Assembly (NCBI GenBank): GCA_021018995.1
Contig: CM037586.1
Coordinates: forward strand, 5,430,328-5,494,327
Length of the DNA stretch: 64,000 bases
Reading direction: 5' to 3'
Source of the DNA: Chloranthus sessilifolius
Lineage: Eukaryota > Streptophyta > Magnoliopsida > Chloranthales > Chloranthaceae
Of this stretch, positions 1 through 11,890 are shown piece after piece. A program made the translations under genes and the position numbers. Below the pieces are notes generated by a model. The model did not search any database. It had not been told where the DNA came from and saw only the letters and a list, made by a program, of their open reading frames with translations. Numbering within the stretch: the stretch's first letter is position 1; every line of letters starts with the position of its first letter.

Positions 1-488
1 CACTTTAAAAGTATCAAATTGCGTAGGGAGGAAAGCAACAACTAAATGCACTACGATATTTTCTTCGATGGTAATTCCTTGTTCTTTAAGGTTCATAGCC
101 AACATAAACATTTTAAGAATAAATTCTCGCACACTTCCATTACCATCATATCACATGTTGACAAATTGCACTAAATAACTATACTGGAGGGATTTTACTG
201 TTCCAACGAATTGGTCTTGGATGATCTTCAATAATTCTTTAGTGGTTTATGTAGTTTTAATATCACCTCTAATGGGTTTAGTAATAGAAACACTATGATC
301 ATTATTGTCATACGATTTGCCTTGTCCCATCGAGTGTATTGGGCTTTTTGAGTTTCAGTAGAGTTGGATGGTAAGGTTGGCTTGTTTTCCGTGAGAATAA
401 AGTCATAGTCCATATATCTAAGGGTCAAATCAAGACCCATATGCCAGGTGTTATAATTAGTGCCATTAAGTTTTTCAATGCTTTCCAT
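1..488 (-). pseudogene. Ty1/copia gag fragment (N-terminal part)
   Basis: Minus-strand reading from an ATG at 488 gives a copia-type Gag N-terminus with the LNGTNYNTWH signature and a following tryptophan-rich stretch. The frame is open for 86 residues to 228. Beyond a break, the 1-227 stretch still translates into Gag-like sequence (for example VREFILKM and LPTQFDTFKV, in a shifted frame), and the gene runs off the window edge. Gag is the capsid/nucleocapsid precursor of the retroelement particle. The family call rests on these motifs; the clade is not resolved. It is independent of the nested stack that starts at 2963. Confidence 0.75.
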
Positions 489-1640
489 TTATTGGTATAA
501 GATTGATTTGCCTATAACAAATATGAAAAGGAATAACTATCATCACATTATTTGATTATAACTTTATAAAATAAAATTTATACTCGGGGCCAAGGTTGAA
601 TTAATCAGAGTGTAAACAAACATTTGTAAAGGAACATTCACTATGAGGGACAAACTTTACTCATTATCTCAACATCACCTTCGGACAAAAGCTTTGACTT
701 ATCGTAAGTCTACTTAAGTTGTGTTTAGGAACACATATAGACTTATTCAGATGTGTTTTCGATTTGATCGAAGCTATCCATTAGCTTAGGGTAGAAGTGT
801 CGTTCTTCTCTCACCGAGATACATATGACTATTCTACTCATTCAATCTATATGAATTTTCTAAATCAGCTTTAGCCATAAATAGTAGTTCATACAGATGA
901 ATGCACATGTAATCTTAATGAAATTAAAATTTAAAATTTAAGGATAACGTGTCCTCCATAGGTTGGTCACCTTTGGGCAGACTACAAACCTATTTTGGTT
1001 ACGCATCCCAAAACGATTGTTTTACCATTCTACTTAAACCCCTTTATAGATAGAACTAAAGTTCCTAAATATTCTATCATGCCAATAGTTCATATTTTCA
1101 TTCTAAAAGAATACCCACATACTAATTTTGATTAAATTTAATTTCATAAGGAAAGTTTATGATAATAGACATTATATGTATTCGGTTTATATATAAAAGG
1201 TTCATTAACAAGAAAAATGCACATGATATTATTATGAACAATGATATGATAGTATAAGAGCAACAAGTAGAAAGAGATCAACAATTTTTGTATAATATGA
1301 GGAAAAGTTATATAATTGCTTAAAATAAATTTAATAAACTTTGATTGAAATTTTTAGGTCGAAAACAGTCTAAATAAAGAGTTCAACATGTATAACTCGT
1401 CGAGTAGATAAAAAATGATAGATCATATGTAGAAATTGGAACTATATATCTCCAAATATTGCATTTCAAAGATTGGGTCCGAATTAGGCTCAGTGTGGTG
1501 GTTAGAACAGATTTACAGGATTAAACTGATATTTGCAGTCGACAAAAAACATAATAAAATTAGGTTATGCAAATTAATTCGGGAAGCACCAGCCTTAGTG
1601 CTTTAAGAACACATTGGATAGCCACCCAAAACAATAAAAC
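489..1640. other. AT-rich, no gene; probably leader of the minus-strand copia element
   Basis: I see no coding potential on either strand. Its position directly upstream of the minus-strand gag suggests the untranslated leader and perhaps remnants of a 5' LTR. I could not find a convincing primer-binding site or LTR boundary, so the assignment is by position only. Confidence 0.3.
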
Positions 1641-2272
1641 AAAAATTTTTAAAGTCAGTTGCTTTTGCTTATTTTTGTACCTTGCTTATTATTGTTGACA
1701 TTATATTACTTTGATATATCTTTATTTGATCTCATGGTCATTATTCAGCATGTGTAATGATATTATTGCCTAAGAGCATACGTGTTCACATAAGGTTGCT
1801 TGAGTTATCGTGATTAGGCACTACAGTTTGTATAGCTTTATCCTGATAGGTGGGTGATGATTTTCACATGGCGAGTGCCGTAATGTATTAGGACAACATA
1901 CCTTGGGGTATGAACTAGGACGGATGAGAAGATATACATAAGAAGTTACATTAAAGTGTATATTTTCTGATATCACTAAACCCACAGTGAGCTCTCAAGT
2001 TTATTAATGATATTAGGGTCTTGACTATGGAACTGTCATAATGAGATTTGAAGAAATGATACATTATTGGTATTCATGATCCGACATTAAGATTGCCACT
2101 GAACTTGAGATAATGTATGTTATATCGAAGTCTTGAAAGTTAATATTTTAACTAAATTTTAAAGGATGACCATCCGTTTTTGAATTTAGTCAATCATGAT
2201 GTTTTCCTTCTTTTCTTTTTATTTTATATAAAAAAAAGATATTAAACTTAATGTGTGGTTCAAGTGGGAGAT
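1641..2272 (+). mobile_element. 3' untranslated tail of a separate copia element
   Basis: Non-coding sequence ending in a purine-rich tract (AAGTGGGAGA at 2262-2271) immediately before a TG-starting LTR. That is the usual polypurine-tract/3' LTR junction of plant copia elements. The tract also matches the one before the 3' LTR of element A (55401-55410). No reverse transcriptase or RNase H remains in the window for this element. Confidence 0.5.
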
Positions 2273-2722
2273 TGTTGGGCATTTGTGACTCACACAATAA
2301 CTTTTACTCTTTTCATTGATTGACTGAAGACAGTTTTCGTTGGTAACGAGATCCCACGCCACGAGACTTTAGGAGTCGATTTCGGCATGATTGATTTGTG
2401 GTAAGCCAATCCTCTTTATTCTAGTGATACACCTCTCTTTTGAATTCTTGATGAGTTAGGATTCAAGGGCATTCTATAAAAGAGGACAACGTCTCCTCTT
2501 TATCTCTACTTAATGTAATCGTGCCTATCGTATAGAGGGAGATAGAAGCGAGATAGCATTGTTCTCAAGTTCTAAGCATGCGATTTATCAGAATATCGAA
2601 ATTCTCTTGCGGATCATTCTCATTGGCAAGGTATGCTCTAACCTTGCGATTAAATTATTCTTGATTGAAATTAATTGCCTTTAATTAATATAGCTTATTT
2701 TACATATCATCAAATCCAAACA
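2273..2722 (+). repeat. Copia LTR, probable 3' LTR (about 450 bp)
   Basis: Begins TGTTGGGC directly after a polypurine tract and probably ends AATCCAAACA. A TATA box (TATAAAAG, 2475-2482) lies about 200 bp in, as expected at the U3/R junction. No partner LTR is in the window, so the 3' boundary is inferred only from the TG...CA rule. Confidence 0.55.
2475..2482 (+). promoter_or_regulatory. TATA box of copia LTR
   Basis: TATAAAAG in the middle of the 2273-2722 LTR, followed by a pyrimidine-containing stretch suitable for transcription start. Assigned by consensus and position. Confidence 0.5.
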
Positions 2723-2957
2723 CTTCAATATGAGCCTACGATTAAAAATGAACAATTGTCTATATTAAAGTGCTTTGTTTGCATGGTGAAAATCCTCATA
2801 TGAGCACCCATTTAGGCTAACATTTGCCACTTGCATGTCAATGATGTGTGCTGCCACATGACATATAAAGTACTACTTTAAAACCGTTTAGCTATGGATG
2901 TTGGTGAAGATTCATTAACCCTAAAATGAAATGGAGATACCTGTGGAGATACTACGA
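2723..2957. other. No recognisable feature
   Basis: AT-rich sequence between the 3' end of the fragmentary copia LTR and the insertion site of element A. I see no open frame, repeat or regulatory motif that I can name. Confidence 0.4.
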
Positions 2958-2962
2958 ACATA

Positions 2963-3494
2963 TGTTAGAAGTTTCTATTTTGGTGGTCGTCACAATGGTA
3001 AATCCTTTGACCAGTGAATGGTGTAAGATTAATCTTGAGATGTAATAGTTGTTAATTTGGTGAATTTGAAAAAATAAATAACTAATAATTAAGTCTTTTA
3101 GTTAGAGTATGATTGTGATTTCCAATCAGAATATAATTTGTAATTTAAGTCCTTAATGGGAAATGACTCATTAGCTATAAATATGAGGAATGTTTGGTCT
3201 CAACGATTGCTCGACGTACTTCAACCCTTCTTATTAGCAAAAACAACCTCATTGTGCTCGAAGGTCTTGAGAACGAGGAGATTGTTGAAGATCCAAGCGG
3301 TAACCTATCTTTCATGGCTCACGCTCCTAGGGCAAATATTTGGGTACTCGGATCGACCAAATCATCTATCGTCGGATTATTGCTCGGATTGCTCAACAGT
3401 AAATCCTCGCGTGAAAAACTCTACAGTGTAAGGTATGCTAAAGTTTCTTTTAATTCTACTTTCGATTGTGGGATGATCCTAATAGTTTCCAACA
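2963..3494 (+). repeat. 5' LTR of element A
   Basis: 532 bp, TGTTAGAAG...CCAACA, alignable along its length to 55412-55949. It carries a TATA box at 3176-3183 and is followed two bases later by a primer-binding site. It is preceded by ACATA, half of the target-site duplication. Confidence 0.85.
3176..3183 (+). promoter_or_regulatory. TATA box of element A 5' LTR
   Basis: TATAAATA in a context conserved in the 3' LTR (55625-55632), about 210 bp from the LTR start. Conservation in both LTR copies supports it as the U3 promoter. Confidence 0.6.
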
Positions 3495-3496
3495 AG

Positions 3497-3514
3497 TGGT
3501 ATTAGAGACAAACC
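3497..3514 (+). other. Primer-binding site, initiator tRNA-Met type
   Basis: TGGTATTAGAGAC starts two bases after the LTR. It matches the usual TGGTATCAGAGC complement of the tRNA-Met 3' end with small changes. This is where minus-strand cDNA synthesis would start. Confidence 0.7.
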
Positions 3515-5176
3515 CGTAATCGACCTTATCGATTCTCATTGTTAAGTGTTTTGCTAAACCTTAGATTAGTTTTTCGCCGGATTTACTTGTCGGCTTAAGA
3601 TTTTAAGGATCATATTAATTGTGTCTCGCCAGTATAAATTATTTATTGACGTTTGAATCTTTTTTTTTTTTTTTTTTTTGAGTTTAAAGTTTATGAATCA
3701 ATTTATAATAAATTTGTTAATAAATTTTGAGGTTTTGGGGCTTGATATGTGGTTTTACCGGCAACCGAAATGTCACCGGCCATCGCCGGACTGACATGCC
3801 ATCGACAGCCGGACCGACCAACTTCTTTTTCTCGGTTGTTGACAAGCGTTGCCATTTTGGTTGCTGTGGTAACCAACAGAGACAGTCTCTATCAAGGATC
3901 AAAATTTCGGTCCTCACCGAAACGAAATTTTGATCCTTGCTCTCTATTGTTTCTTCCGTAACGAAGGAGACTTGTTGGTTGGATCTTTTCCTTATTTAAG
4001 AATAATACAACTATTATTGCATGTTTAGTTGGAGCACCAAAGTTGGTGCTTCCCAACTCTATATGACTTGATGACCCAACTTAGTTTGTCCCGAATCGAC
4101 CCGTTCTCATACCTGGCCCATGGACCCATATAAGGTCATGACCCAACTCGGTTTGTGACTCGGCCTAGTCGATAATCAGACTTGGGTCATGACCCGATTC
4201 GGCCCATAGTTCGGTCCATTTCATTCCCGGCCCATGATTCATGACCCGATTTGGCCTGTTAGACACGACCTGTTTGTCCTTAAGGTCCAATTTTAACTAT
4301 ATTATTTCTTATTCTTTTCGGGCCATTTATGGGCTATCTACAAGTCCAATTTTGAGACATTATATATGAATTTTAACTTTCTCGGATATTTCAGATCTAT
4401 TTTTTAGGTCTGTTTTTGAACTGGATCTATTTGTGACGTTTTCAGGACCCGATGTCCTTTTGACAATTTTTAATCGGATAATTAATATATATTTGAGTAC
4501 TTTTAATTAAAGTTGGGTTTGTGAGGAGATATAGGGTTGGGTGTTGGAGGTTGTGCTCTAGCATCAAGGCTGGTATTTACATGATGTTACCTATGATTAT
4601 TGTTAATTTTTGATACTTACTCACAACATGAGTTATATTGGCTATTTGCATCTCTTAAGTGGCTTATTTTTTTATATTATTATTTAATCACTTTTGTGAC
4701 CATCTTAAATATTATCAAACCAAAGTAAAAAATATGGCTTGGAAGGATTCTTTTGCCCAACGGTGATGATCTTTCCTATTGCTGTAATTTTCATAGTGAG
4801 GTTTATATTTGTAAAAGACCGTATTACAAATTCAGTGAAAGTGTTTAGTAAACGTTGACATCACATATTGAAGGATTACTTTTGCCTAACGGTGATGAAT
4901 CACTCAATATTGTGTGATGATTGTATTTTACTATTCATTATTTTGTGTGTGGGTACTGCTAGCGTGTTGTGACTCGACCCAACGGAAGGTCGTAACGATG
5001 AAATTAGTATCACAATCATTAATATATATTAAGGAAATAACTAGTGTGTTATGACTCGGCCCAACGGAGAGTTATAATGATGCAAATTACTTCTCAATAA
5101 AATCACATTGGTTTAATTTTTCTTATATTCCTTAACATAATTTAACTCTTGCATAAAATAATATAAATATAACCTT
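3515..5176 (+). other. Long untranslated leader of element A with internal repeats
   Basis: No coding sequence. It contains a T-run at 3660-3679, a stretch at about 4070-4270 rich in repeats of the type ATGACCCGATTCGGCCCAT, and two imperfect repeat pairs. One pair is GGATTCTTTTGCCCAACGG near 4746 and a variant near 4872; the other is CGACCCAACGG near 4974 and CGGCCCAACGG near 5056. A leader of more than 1.5 kb between LTR and gag is known in several plant copia clades. Confidence 0.5.
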
Positions 5177-6060
5177 ATGGAATTGGTAGTTACTATAATT
5201 ATATGTGGACATAATAAAACTCTTAATTATTGTGCATCATTGAACCCATCTTCTATTGCTAATATGATTGGTGAAATTGAATCTTTCAGTGACTCAAACT
5301 ATGACAAATGGAAGGAACAAGTCCAAATTATTCTAGGTTGCATGAATCTTGACTATGTTATACGATTTAAAAAACTTAAGGTGCTCACTGTCGATGCTTC
5401 AGCTAAGGATTTGGAAGTAAACAATACAAAATAAGAAAAATGGGATAGATCAAATCATATGAGCCTTATGACTATAAAAAGTTCCATTACTGATGCGATT
5501 CGAGGAGGTATTTCTGACTTGTACAATTTAAAGGAATACATGCAAGCCATTCATGAATAATTTTAGGGGACTTCTAAGGAACTTTTCAATAGTTTTATTA
5601 TTAAAATGAGAATAATAAAATATGATGGTCATAGTGGCGTATGGGAGTACATTATAAGAATGAGTGGCATGGCGACTTAATTGAAAGAAATAGACATAGG
5701 CTTTTCTTAGGATTATCTTATTCACTTCATCATGAATTCTCTTTCTACATAATTTGGCTCGTTCAAAATTAATTATAACATGCAAAAAGAGAAATAGAAG
5801 ATAAACGAGCTAATCGTTCACTGTGTCCAAGAAGAAGAAAGACTTGGGGTTGAAAAACCTGAAAGTGCTCATTACGCCGCTCTTGGACCATCGAAAGAAA
5901 ATTTTAAGAGAAATAATGGATCATATAAAAGAAAAAAAGTGAAAGCTTCTTTACTGAGAATCAAATAAGGAGAAGCTAGCAGATCTACTTCTAGCATCAA
6001 GTGTCACTTCTGTAAGAAAAAGAGACACAAGAAGAATTATCAGAAATACAGAGATTGACT
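5177..6060 (+). pseudogene. Element A copia gag, degenerate
   Basis: The first open part (5177-5434) carries a Gag-like segment ending near IESFSDSNYDKWKEQVQ. The frame is then interrupted by several stops, but Gag-like sequence continues to about 6060. A relic zinc knuckle near 6001-6045 (CHFCKKKRHKKNYQK) has lost its last cysteine. The gene cannot make a functional Gag. Confidence 0.75.
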
Positions 6061-7290
6061 ACTTAAGAAAGGTAATGATCTAGTCTTTGTGTGTTTTGAA
6101 TCACTTTATGTTTTTACTTCATGACTTGATGGATAGATTATCGTGTAACTATTCATATTAAGTAATTCAATATAGGGATGTCGATCGAGGGGGAAGCTAA
6201 ATAAAGGTGAATAGATCATCAAACTTAAAAATGGAGTAGAAGAAGACGTGGAGGTCATTGAGATTCTCCATCTTATTTTAGATAGTAGTTTCATTTTGAA
6301 TTTAGTTGATACTATTTATGCTTCAAGTATCACTAGAAACCTTATATCAATTACTGAATTGAATTAATTAGGTTTTGAATTTAAATTTGGACATAATATT
6401 TTTACTCTATTATTTGATTTTTATATTATGGGTGATGACTCACTAGTGAGCAATCTTTATAAATTAAACTTGGATTCATCTTACGCCAAATCTCTAATTT
6501 CTATGCATGTGAATGATAAAGTTAGTAAAAAATGAAAATGAGAGCGATCGATAACTTCTCTATTTTATAGCATAAACGTTTTGGCCATATATCTAAAGAT
6601 AAAATGGAGAGGTTAATTAAAGATGATATAATCGATGAGTTTGATTTTTCTGACTTCAATACTTGTGTAGATTATGTTAAAAAAAAACTCACGAAGACTA
6701 ATAGCAAAAGAGCTATCAGGAGCACCAGTTTGCTAGAAATTATTCACACTGATATTTATGGACCGTTTTCAACTCCTGATATTGGTGGTAAAAAGTTTTT
6801 TATTACCTCCACTGATGATTATTCTCGTTTCGATTACATATTTTTCATTAATGAGAAATTTGAGGCCCTATATATATTTAAAATTTATAAGCCGAAATTG
6901 AGTTACGACTCAAATCGAATATTAAAATTGTGAAATCGGATGGAGGTGGAGAATAGTATGGTAGAAACTCTGAAACAGATCGCAATCTAAAACCATTCAC
7001 CCTATATCTACAAGAGCATGTCATTGTTACTCAATACACCATGTCGGGAATACCTGAACAAAATGATATAGCCGAGCGACAAAATCGTACTCTTATGAAT
7101 ATGGTGAGAAGCATGGTGTGCAACTCTAAGTTGCCTGCGTTCTTATGGGGAGAAGCCTAGAAAACAATGGTACATATCCTGAATCAAGTTGCTAGTAAGG
7201 CTATGTCCAAAACTTCTTATGAGCTATGGGTAGGAAGAAAATCGACTTTAAAATATTTATACATTTAGGGATGTTTAGCTGAAGCAAAGG
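6061..7290 (+). pseudogene. Element A protease/integrase region, degenerate
   Basis: After a poorly preserved protease stretch, 6604-6933 is open and contains the start of a copia integrase core (LEIIHTDIYGPF with the first catalytic Asp, then STDDYSRF). The next segment (about 7010-7290), in broken frames, keeps the region around the third catalytic residue (IAERQNRTLMNMVRSM) and the LPAFLWGEA segment. Stops and frameshifts are frequent. Confidence 0.75.
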
Positions 7291-8909
7291 TGTATAATTT
7301 ACAATTAGAAAAATTGGATCCTAAAATTATAAGTTATCATTTCATTGGTTACCTTGATAGGTTAAATACTATAAATTTTATTGTCCCACTCATAGTACTC
7401 GGATTGTTGAGATTAGATATGCAAAATTCTTTGAGGATTGTGAGAACAGTGAGAAAATTACTTTTGAGGAGAATCGAGTTATAATTCACATCCCTTTTAT
7501 CTAAGAAAAGGTAACACCTACAATAATTATTCAAGAAGGTGTTGATGCACCTGAGGCCATACCTATTGAAACACTACACATTGAGGAAACTCTTGCTCTT
7601 ATGATGACTGCCAATGATCCACCATTGTGTAGATCAGAGAGAGTAAAAAAGGCAACTATTTTTGATGACTATATCTTCTATCTCAATGGGAGTGAGTATA
7701 ATTTTGGAAAGAAAATAGATCTTATTTATTTTAATCAAGCTATGATGAGCGACAAATCAACTCAATGACTCAAAGCTATGAAGGATGTGTTAGAATCAAT
7801 AAAACATAACTCGACCTAAGATTTTTGCGAGTTACCTGAAGGAGTTAAACCTATAGGCTATAAATGAGTATATAAAATCAAATAAGATTTCAAAGGTAAT
7901 GTACAAAGATACAAGGTCAGGTTGGTCGCTAAAGGGTCCACTTAAAAGGAGGGAATAGACTATAAAGAGACATTTTCCCCTGTCTTTAGCAAGAAATCTT
8001 TAAAGAGAGTTATGACATTGATAGCTCATTTTGACTTAGAATTACATCAAATAGATGTAAAAATTACTTTTATGAATAGTGACTTGATTAAAATAAATTT
8101 ATGACACAATCTGAACGTTTTTAGGTTGAGGGGGAGAACCATTTAGTTTATAACCATTTAAAGCAGACATTTCGACAATGATATTTAAAATTTCACGAAG
8201 TCATTTCAAAATTTAATTTTAAAGAAAATATTATGAATCAATGCATATATCTTAAAATCAGTGGGAGCAAGTTTATTATCCTTGTTTTGTGTGTTGATGA
8301 TATATTATTTGAGAGTAATAATTTGAGCATGTTATATGAGATAAAAAACCTTTTATCAAAGAATTTTGATACAAAAATTTTTAGTGAAGCTTCATACGTG
8401 ATAGAAATTGAGATTCATTGAGATAGAGCCTTTGATATATTGGGATTGTCTCAAAGATCTTATATTAATGAAGTTTTCAAAAGATTTAACATGAATAATT
8501 GCTATGCTACTGTTGTCCTTGTGATTAAGGGTGATAAATTTAGACTACTTTATCTACTATAGAAGCAGAGTTCATTATATGTTTTGAGGCAAGATGTGAT
8601 GGGATATGGTTGAGGAAGTTTATTTTAGGGCTTCAAATTATTAATAGTATTTTAAGGCCACTGAGAATCTTATGTGAAAATTTCGATGCGATAGCCATCT
8701 TGAATAACAATAAGACTAATGGATGTTCTAAATATATTGATATCAAATATCTTATTGTAAGGGAGAAAGTTCAGAATCAAATTATATCTATTGAAAAGAT
8801 CAGTACGAAACTCATGTTGGCTGACCCTCTTATTAAAGGCTTACCTCCCAAGCTCTTTTCGGAGCAGGTTGCGTGCATGAGATTAAATGATAGTTTTGAT
8901 AGCCTTTGA
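7291..8909 (+). pseudogene. Element A reverse transcriptase and RNase H, degenerate
   Basis: Recognisable copia RT blocks include YKVRLVAKG near 7910 and the active-site region at 8233-8421, where the YVDD box reads CVDDIL. RNase H/C-terminal sequence runs through 8610-8909 (ADPLIKGLPPK before the terminal stop). Many stops and indels separate the blocks. Confidence 0.75.
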
Positions 8910-9256
8910 GAGTGAGTGTATAAGAGTGAATATATTTGTTTAATTGATTTAAAAATAAAGATTATTTATTTACTTTTTCATTTTTATATAAATAAAATTT
9001 TAGAACATATGGTGCTAATAGATGAGAACAAAGTAGGACCAACAATAGATTGAGTTTATATGTAATCATCATTCAGTTTGTAAACTTATAATTTATGTGA
9101 AATCATACTAGTTGGAATCCATGTCGGTGATGAATTCTAATACGGTAATTAATGAACAGCCATGTGTTGATGACATGATGCATTGACTATATTGATTCTA
9201 TGCTAGTATTTTCACTGGACCGGATTGATTATAAAGACTTTGATTGAGATTGATTA
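8910..9256 (+). other. Element A 3' internal tail, first part
   Basis: Non-coding sequence after the pol stop. I infer that it continues at about 55235-55411, which ends in the polypurine tract and 3' LTR of the same element. The interruption is caused by later insertions. Confidence 0.5.
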
Positions 9257-9360
9257 CACTACGTGAAAATGGAGGAAAAATAATATCACCATTTTAAGAA
9301 AAACTATAGCCTTGGCCGTTGTAGAGAAGACAACGGCCCAAATCAAACGCAAATTAAATG
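9257..9360 (+). mobile_element. Possible 5' end of a CACTA-type DNA transposon
   Basis: CACTACGTGAAAA resembles the CACTA terminal inverted repeat. It is followed by short inverted subterminal motifs (GGCCGTTGT and ACAACGGCC, near 9317-9340), as in CACTA ends. I found no convincing partner end or transposase, so the element is truncated or the match is fortuitous. Confidence 0.35.
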
Positions 9361-9439
9361 CAACGACCCTCTAAACTGTAAGCATTGAAAGTAAGGGGGG
9401 TTTAAACCCGTGACCTTAGTATCTAAATGTAATTGGGCT

Positions 9440-10420
9440 CCAACATTATCCTTTCTAAACCAAATTTTGTGCAACCCCTCTTCTTTTCGGCACGCGCAAG
9501 AGCCTAAAAACCCCTCTTCTTCGCGCAAGAGCCCTAAAACTCCTCTTCTTCCTCTTCTTTTCTGTCGAAATCTTAAACCCTAAACCCTAAACTCACTGTT
9601 CTTCGTCTTCTTTTTGTTCTTTTTTTTTCAAGCAAAATCAAAAACAATTTCTTCCCTGTATATCCTGTTCGAAGATCGTTTCTAAATTTCCTTGCAGATT
9701 TGCACAAGGCAACGACAAAGGCTTTATCAAGAACTCTGCCCCCATATATCCCTCTCTCTCTGTCTCTCTTTCTCTTTGTACTTCTTATTCACTAGAAAAT
9801 AATATGATTTTTGTTGTTTGATTCAGATCATTTAGGTGTTTGTTGATGCACAATTCTGATAAGAAGAGGGGTCTTTCTTACTTTTAGGGGTTGTAGATCA
9901 ACATATCTTGATCTTAGCCCCATTGGAAGACCCTCATCTTGATGTGCTTGAAGGAAATCACAACTTGAAGGTAGTTTTCCCATGATTTAACTTTTTGTGC
10001 CTGTTATAAATTTAGGGTTTTCTGTCGATTTCACTTCATTAGCTTGGATTTCATTCACATCTTGATAATTTGTCGCCAAGTTCGATTCTGCGAGAGGAGG
10101 CCGAACCGTGTGGACGGTATCTTCTAAACATTACTTCTACTTCCTTTTCTTTTTTAAGTTTGATTTTTTTATATGGAATAACAGAGTGCTAGTTGTCTCT
10201 TCATAAAATAATAATAATAATAATAATAATAATCTTCATAATCATGTAAAAATTTGATTTTATGGATGTCAGGGCAGAACAAATAAGTTGTTCAGCTTTG
10301 AGATCGATTCATAATCCTCTTTTAAATGGAACCTGAAATTGCCAATGGCCTCTTCCAAATGGCTTCCTACCAAATGATTCAACTACTCTTTCCTGATGAG
10401 CTCTCTCGAAACCCAGTAAC
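9440..10420 (+). pseudogene. Host-gene-like 5' fragment (5' UTR, intron, first coding exon)
   Basis: The stretch has pyrimidine-rich direct repeats (about 9472-9550), two and a half plant telomere-type units (9575-9592, a telo-box) and a putative 5' UTR intron with GT at 10117 and AG at 10271. An ATG at 10326 opens exactly 30 codons (starting MEPEIANGLF) up to a GT donor at 10416. Nothing downstream continues the protein. I do not recognise the gene. It may be a captured fragment carried by the CACTA-like element, or a relic. Exon borders are inferred from splice consensus only. Confidence 0.35.
10207..10233 (+). repeat. (AAT)n microsatellite
   Basis: About nine AAT units inside the putative 5' UTR intron of the gene-like fragment. 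Confidence 0.9.
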
Positions 10421-11766
10421 ATGTAGTAATTTTTTAATTCATAGATTTGCAACTATTTCCAAATATTTAAAGAAGCCCACAAGTAAATTTTTATGATTAA
10501 GAGGAAGAGAGAGAGCAAAGCATGGCTGATCCATCTGCTCTACATGTGACAGTTGATATCTAGATTGCATACATAAAGCAGAAAACATTATTGGAAAATT
10601 ATATTTTTACCAAGTGATTAGGATATTTAATTGGATGGCCAAAATATAAGAGATTCTAGTGTGGATCTCTTTGTAAGGCTATCACTAAGTACCTTTGATC
10701 TTGAAGCGTGGACGCGTATAAGAGATTCTAGTAATCTCTTGGGATCGTGCAACGGAAGCAATTTGATCGCCAGGAAACTTGTAATCCGCATAAACCCCGA
10801 TCCTATTTCTTATTCAAAGATCTCAGGTATTATTTTATGAGAAATCTATGACCAACACAGACAAACCCCCAAAATGAAAAACAATAACTGCTACCCACTC
10901 AATATGAGTTGGTTAATGATCCATAACTGATTGAACACTTTTAAATCAATTGTGTACCAAGTGATACACATGGTAGCTTGGATTTAGATTCAGCTGAAAA
11001 TTTATGCCATTGAATGATTTTTACCGTTTGATTGAGAGCCTTTAATGTGGACGGCTCATAGTAATGATCCGTGTTCAAGCTTAAAAACTAATTTGATCAG
11101 ATAGTGAGAAACCTCCAAAAACCGTGAAAGTTAGGCTAAGTCCCATATACAAGTTGGCCTGCCTTTTGGACTTCTTAACTGGTGAACTAAGTAAACCATG
11201 TGATCACTTGTCCAATGCATGAACCTGCGTCTTCGCGCTTATAGACTATCTAAACAATATAATTTGCAAATTTAGAAATTCTTATATTTGTTGAAACTTC
11301 GAAATTAGATTACCATTAGAGCTATGAAACAAAGGTAAGCTGCTTTTTCTTAATTGCCTTTGAAAATCGTATTGTATCTTGTTTTAAAACTAACAGATCT
11401 TAATGTACTTAAGAAAAGAAGAATGGTGATATCTAGCTGATGTAGAGCTGGTGGACCAGATAACCATCTATTTGTTTCAACATAATTTTATCATAAAAGC
11501 AGTCTGATTCTTTTTTTTTTGGTTCTTTATTATCGTTGAATTTGGGAATGTTTTGATTTACTAATGTGAATGTGGCTAAGATTTGTTGTGCAGCTACGAT
11601 TTTTATTTGTAGATGTAAGGTTTTTAAAATAAATATCAAATATATTTCTCGGATCACTTTGGGTATGATATACTTTTTCTTTATTTTAGGGGAGAATAAT
11701 TGTTACGGTCTTGTTTTTTATTAAATCTGGTTTTTCCAAGAATACAAACACTGCTCGTATATTTAT
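10421..11766. other. No gene recognised
   Basis: AT-rich sequence. The only internal structure I see is a repeated phrase TATAAGAGATTCTAGT near 10645 and 10718. No open frame has a recognisable product. It ends at the truncated LTR of COP2. Confidence 0.4.
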
Positions 11767-11890
11767 TGTTAGAGAAACACCGAATCCTATCTCTAATTCA
11801 AATTTCAAACTCACCGAAATATCTTCAATCCAACTTTGCCAACAACAACCAAGCAGTCAATCCCAAGATCTCAATTCCTAGTCAATATTT
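11767..11890 (+). repeat. 5' LTR of COP2, truncated
   Basis: TGTTAGAGAAACACCG onward matches the 3' LTR at 55016 up to GTCAATATTT (11890). There the match stops abruptly and gag-like coding sequence begins. The second half of the LTR, the primer-binding site and the extreme 5' end of gag appear deleted. Confidence 0.75.

Noticed and set aside
3717-3961. Overlapping frames on both strands in element A leader
   Set aside because: Short, mutually overlapping and in a known untranslated region; no domain.
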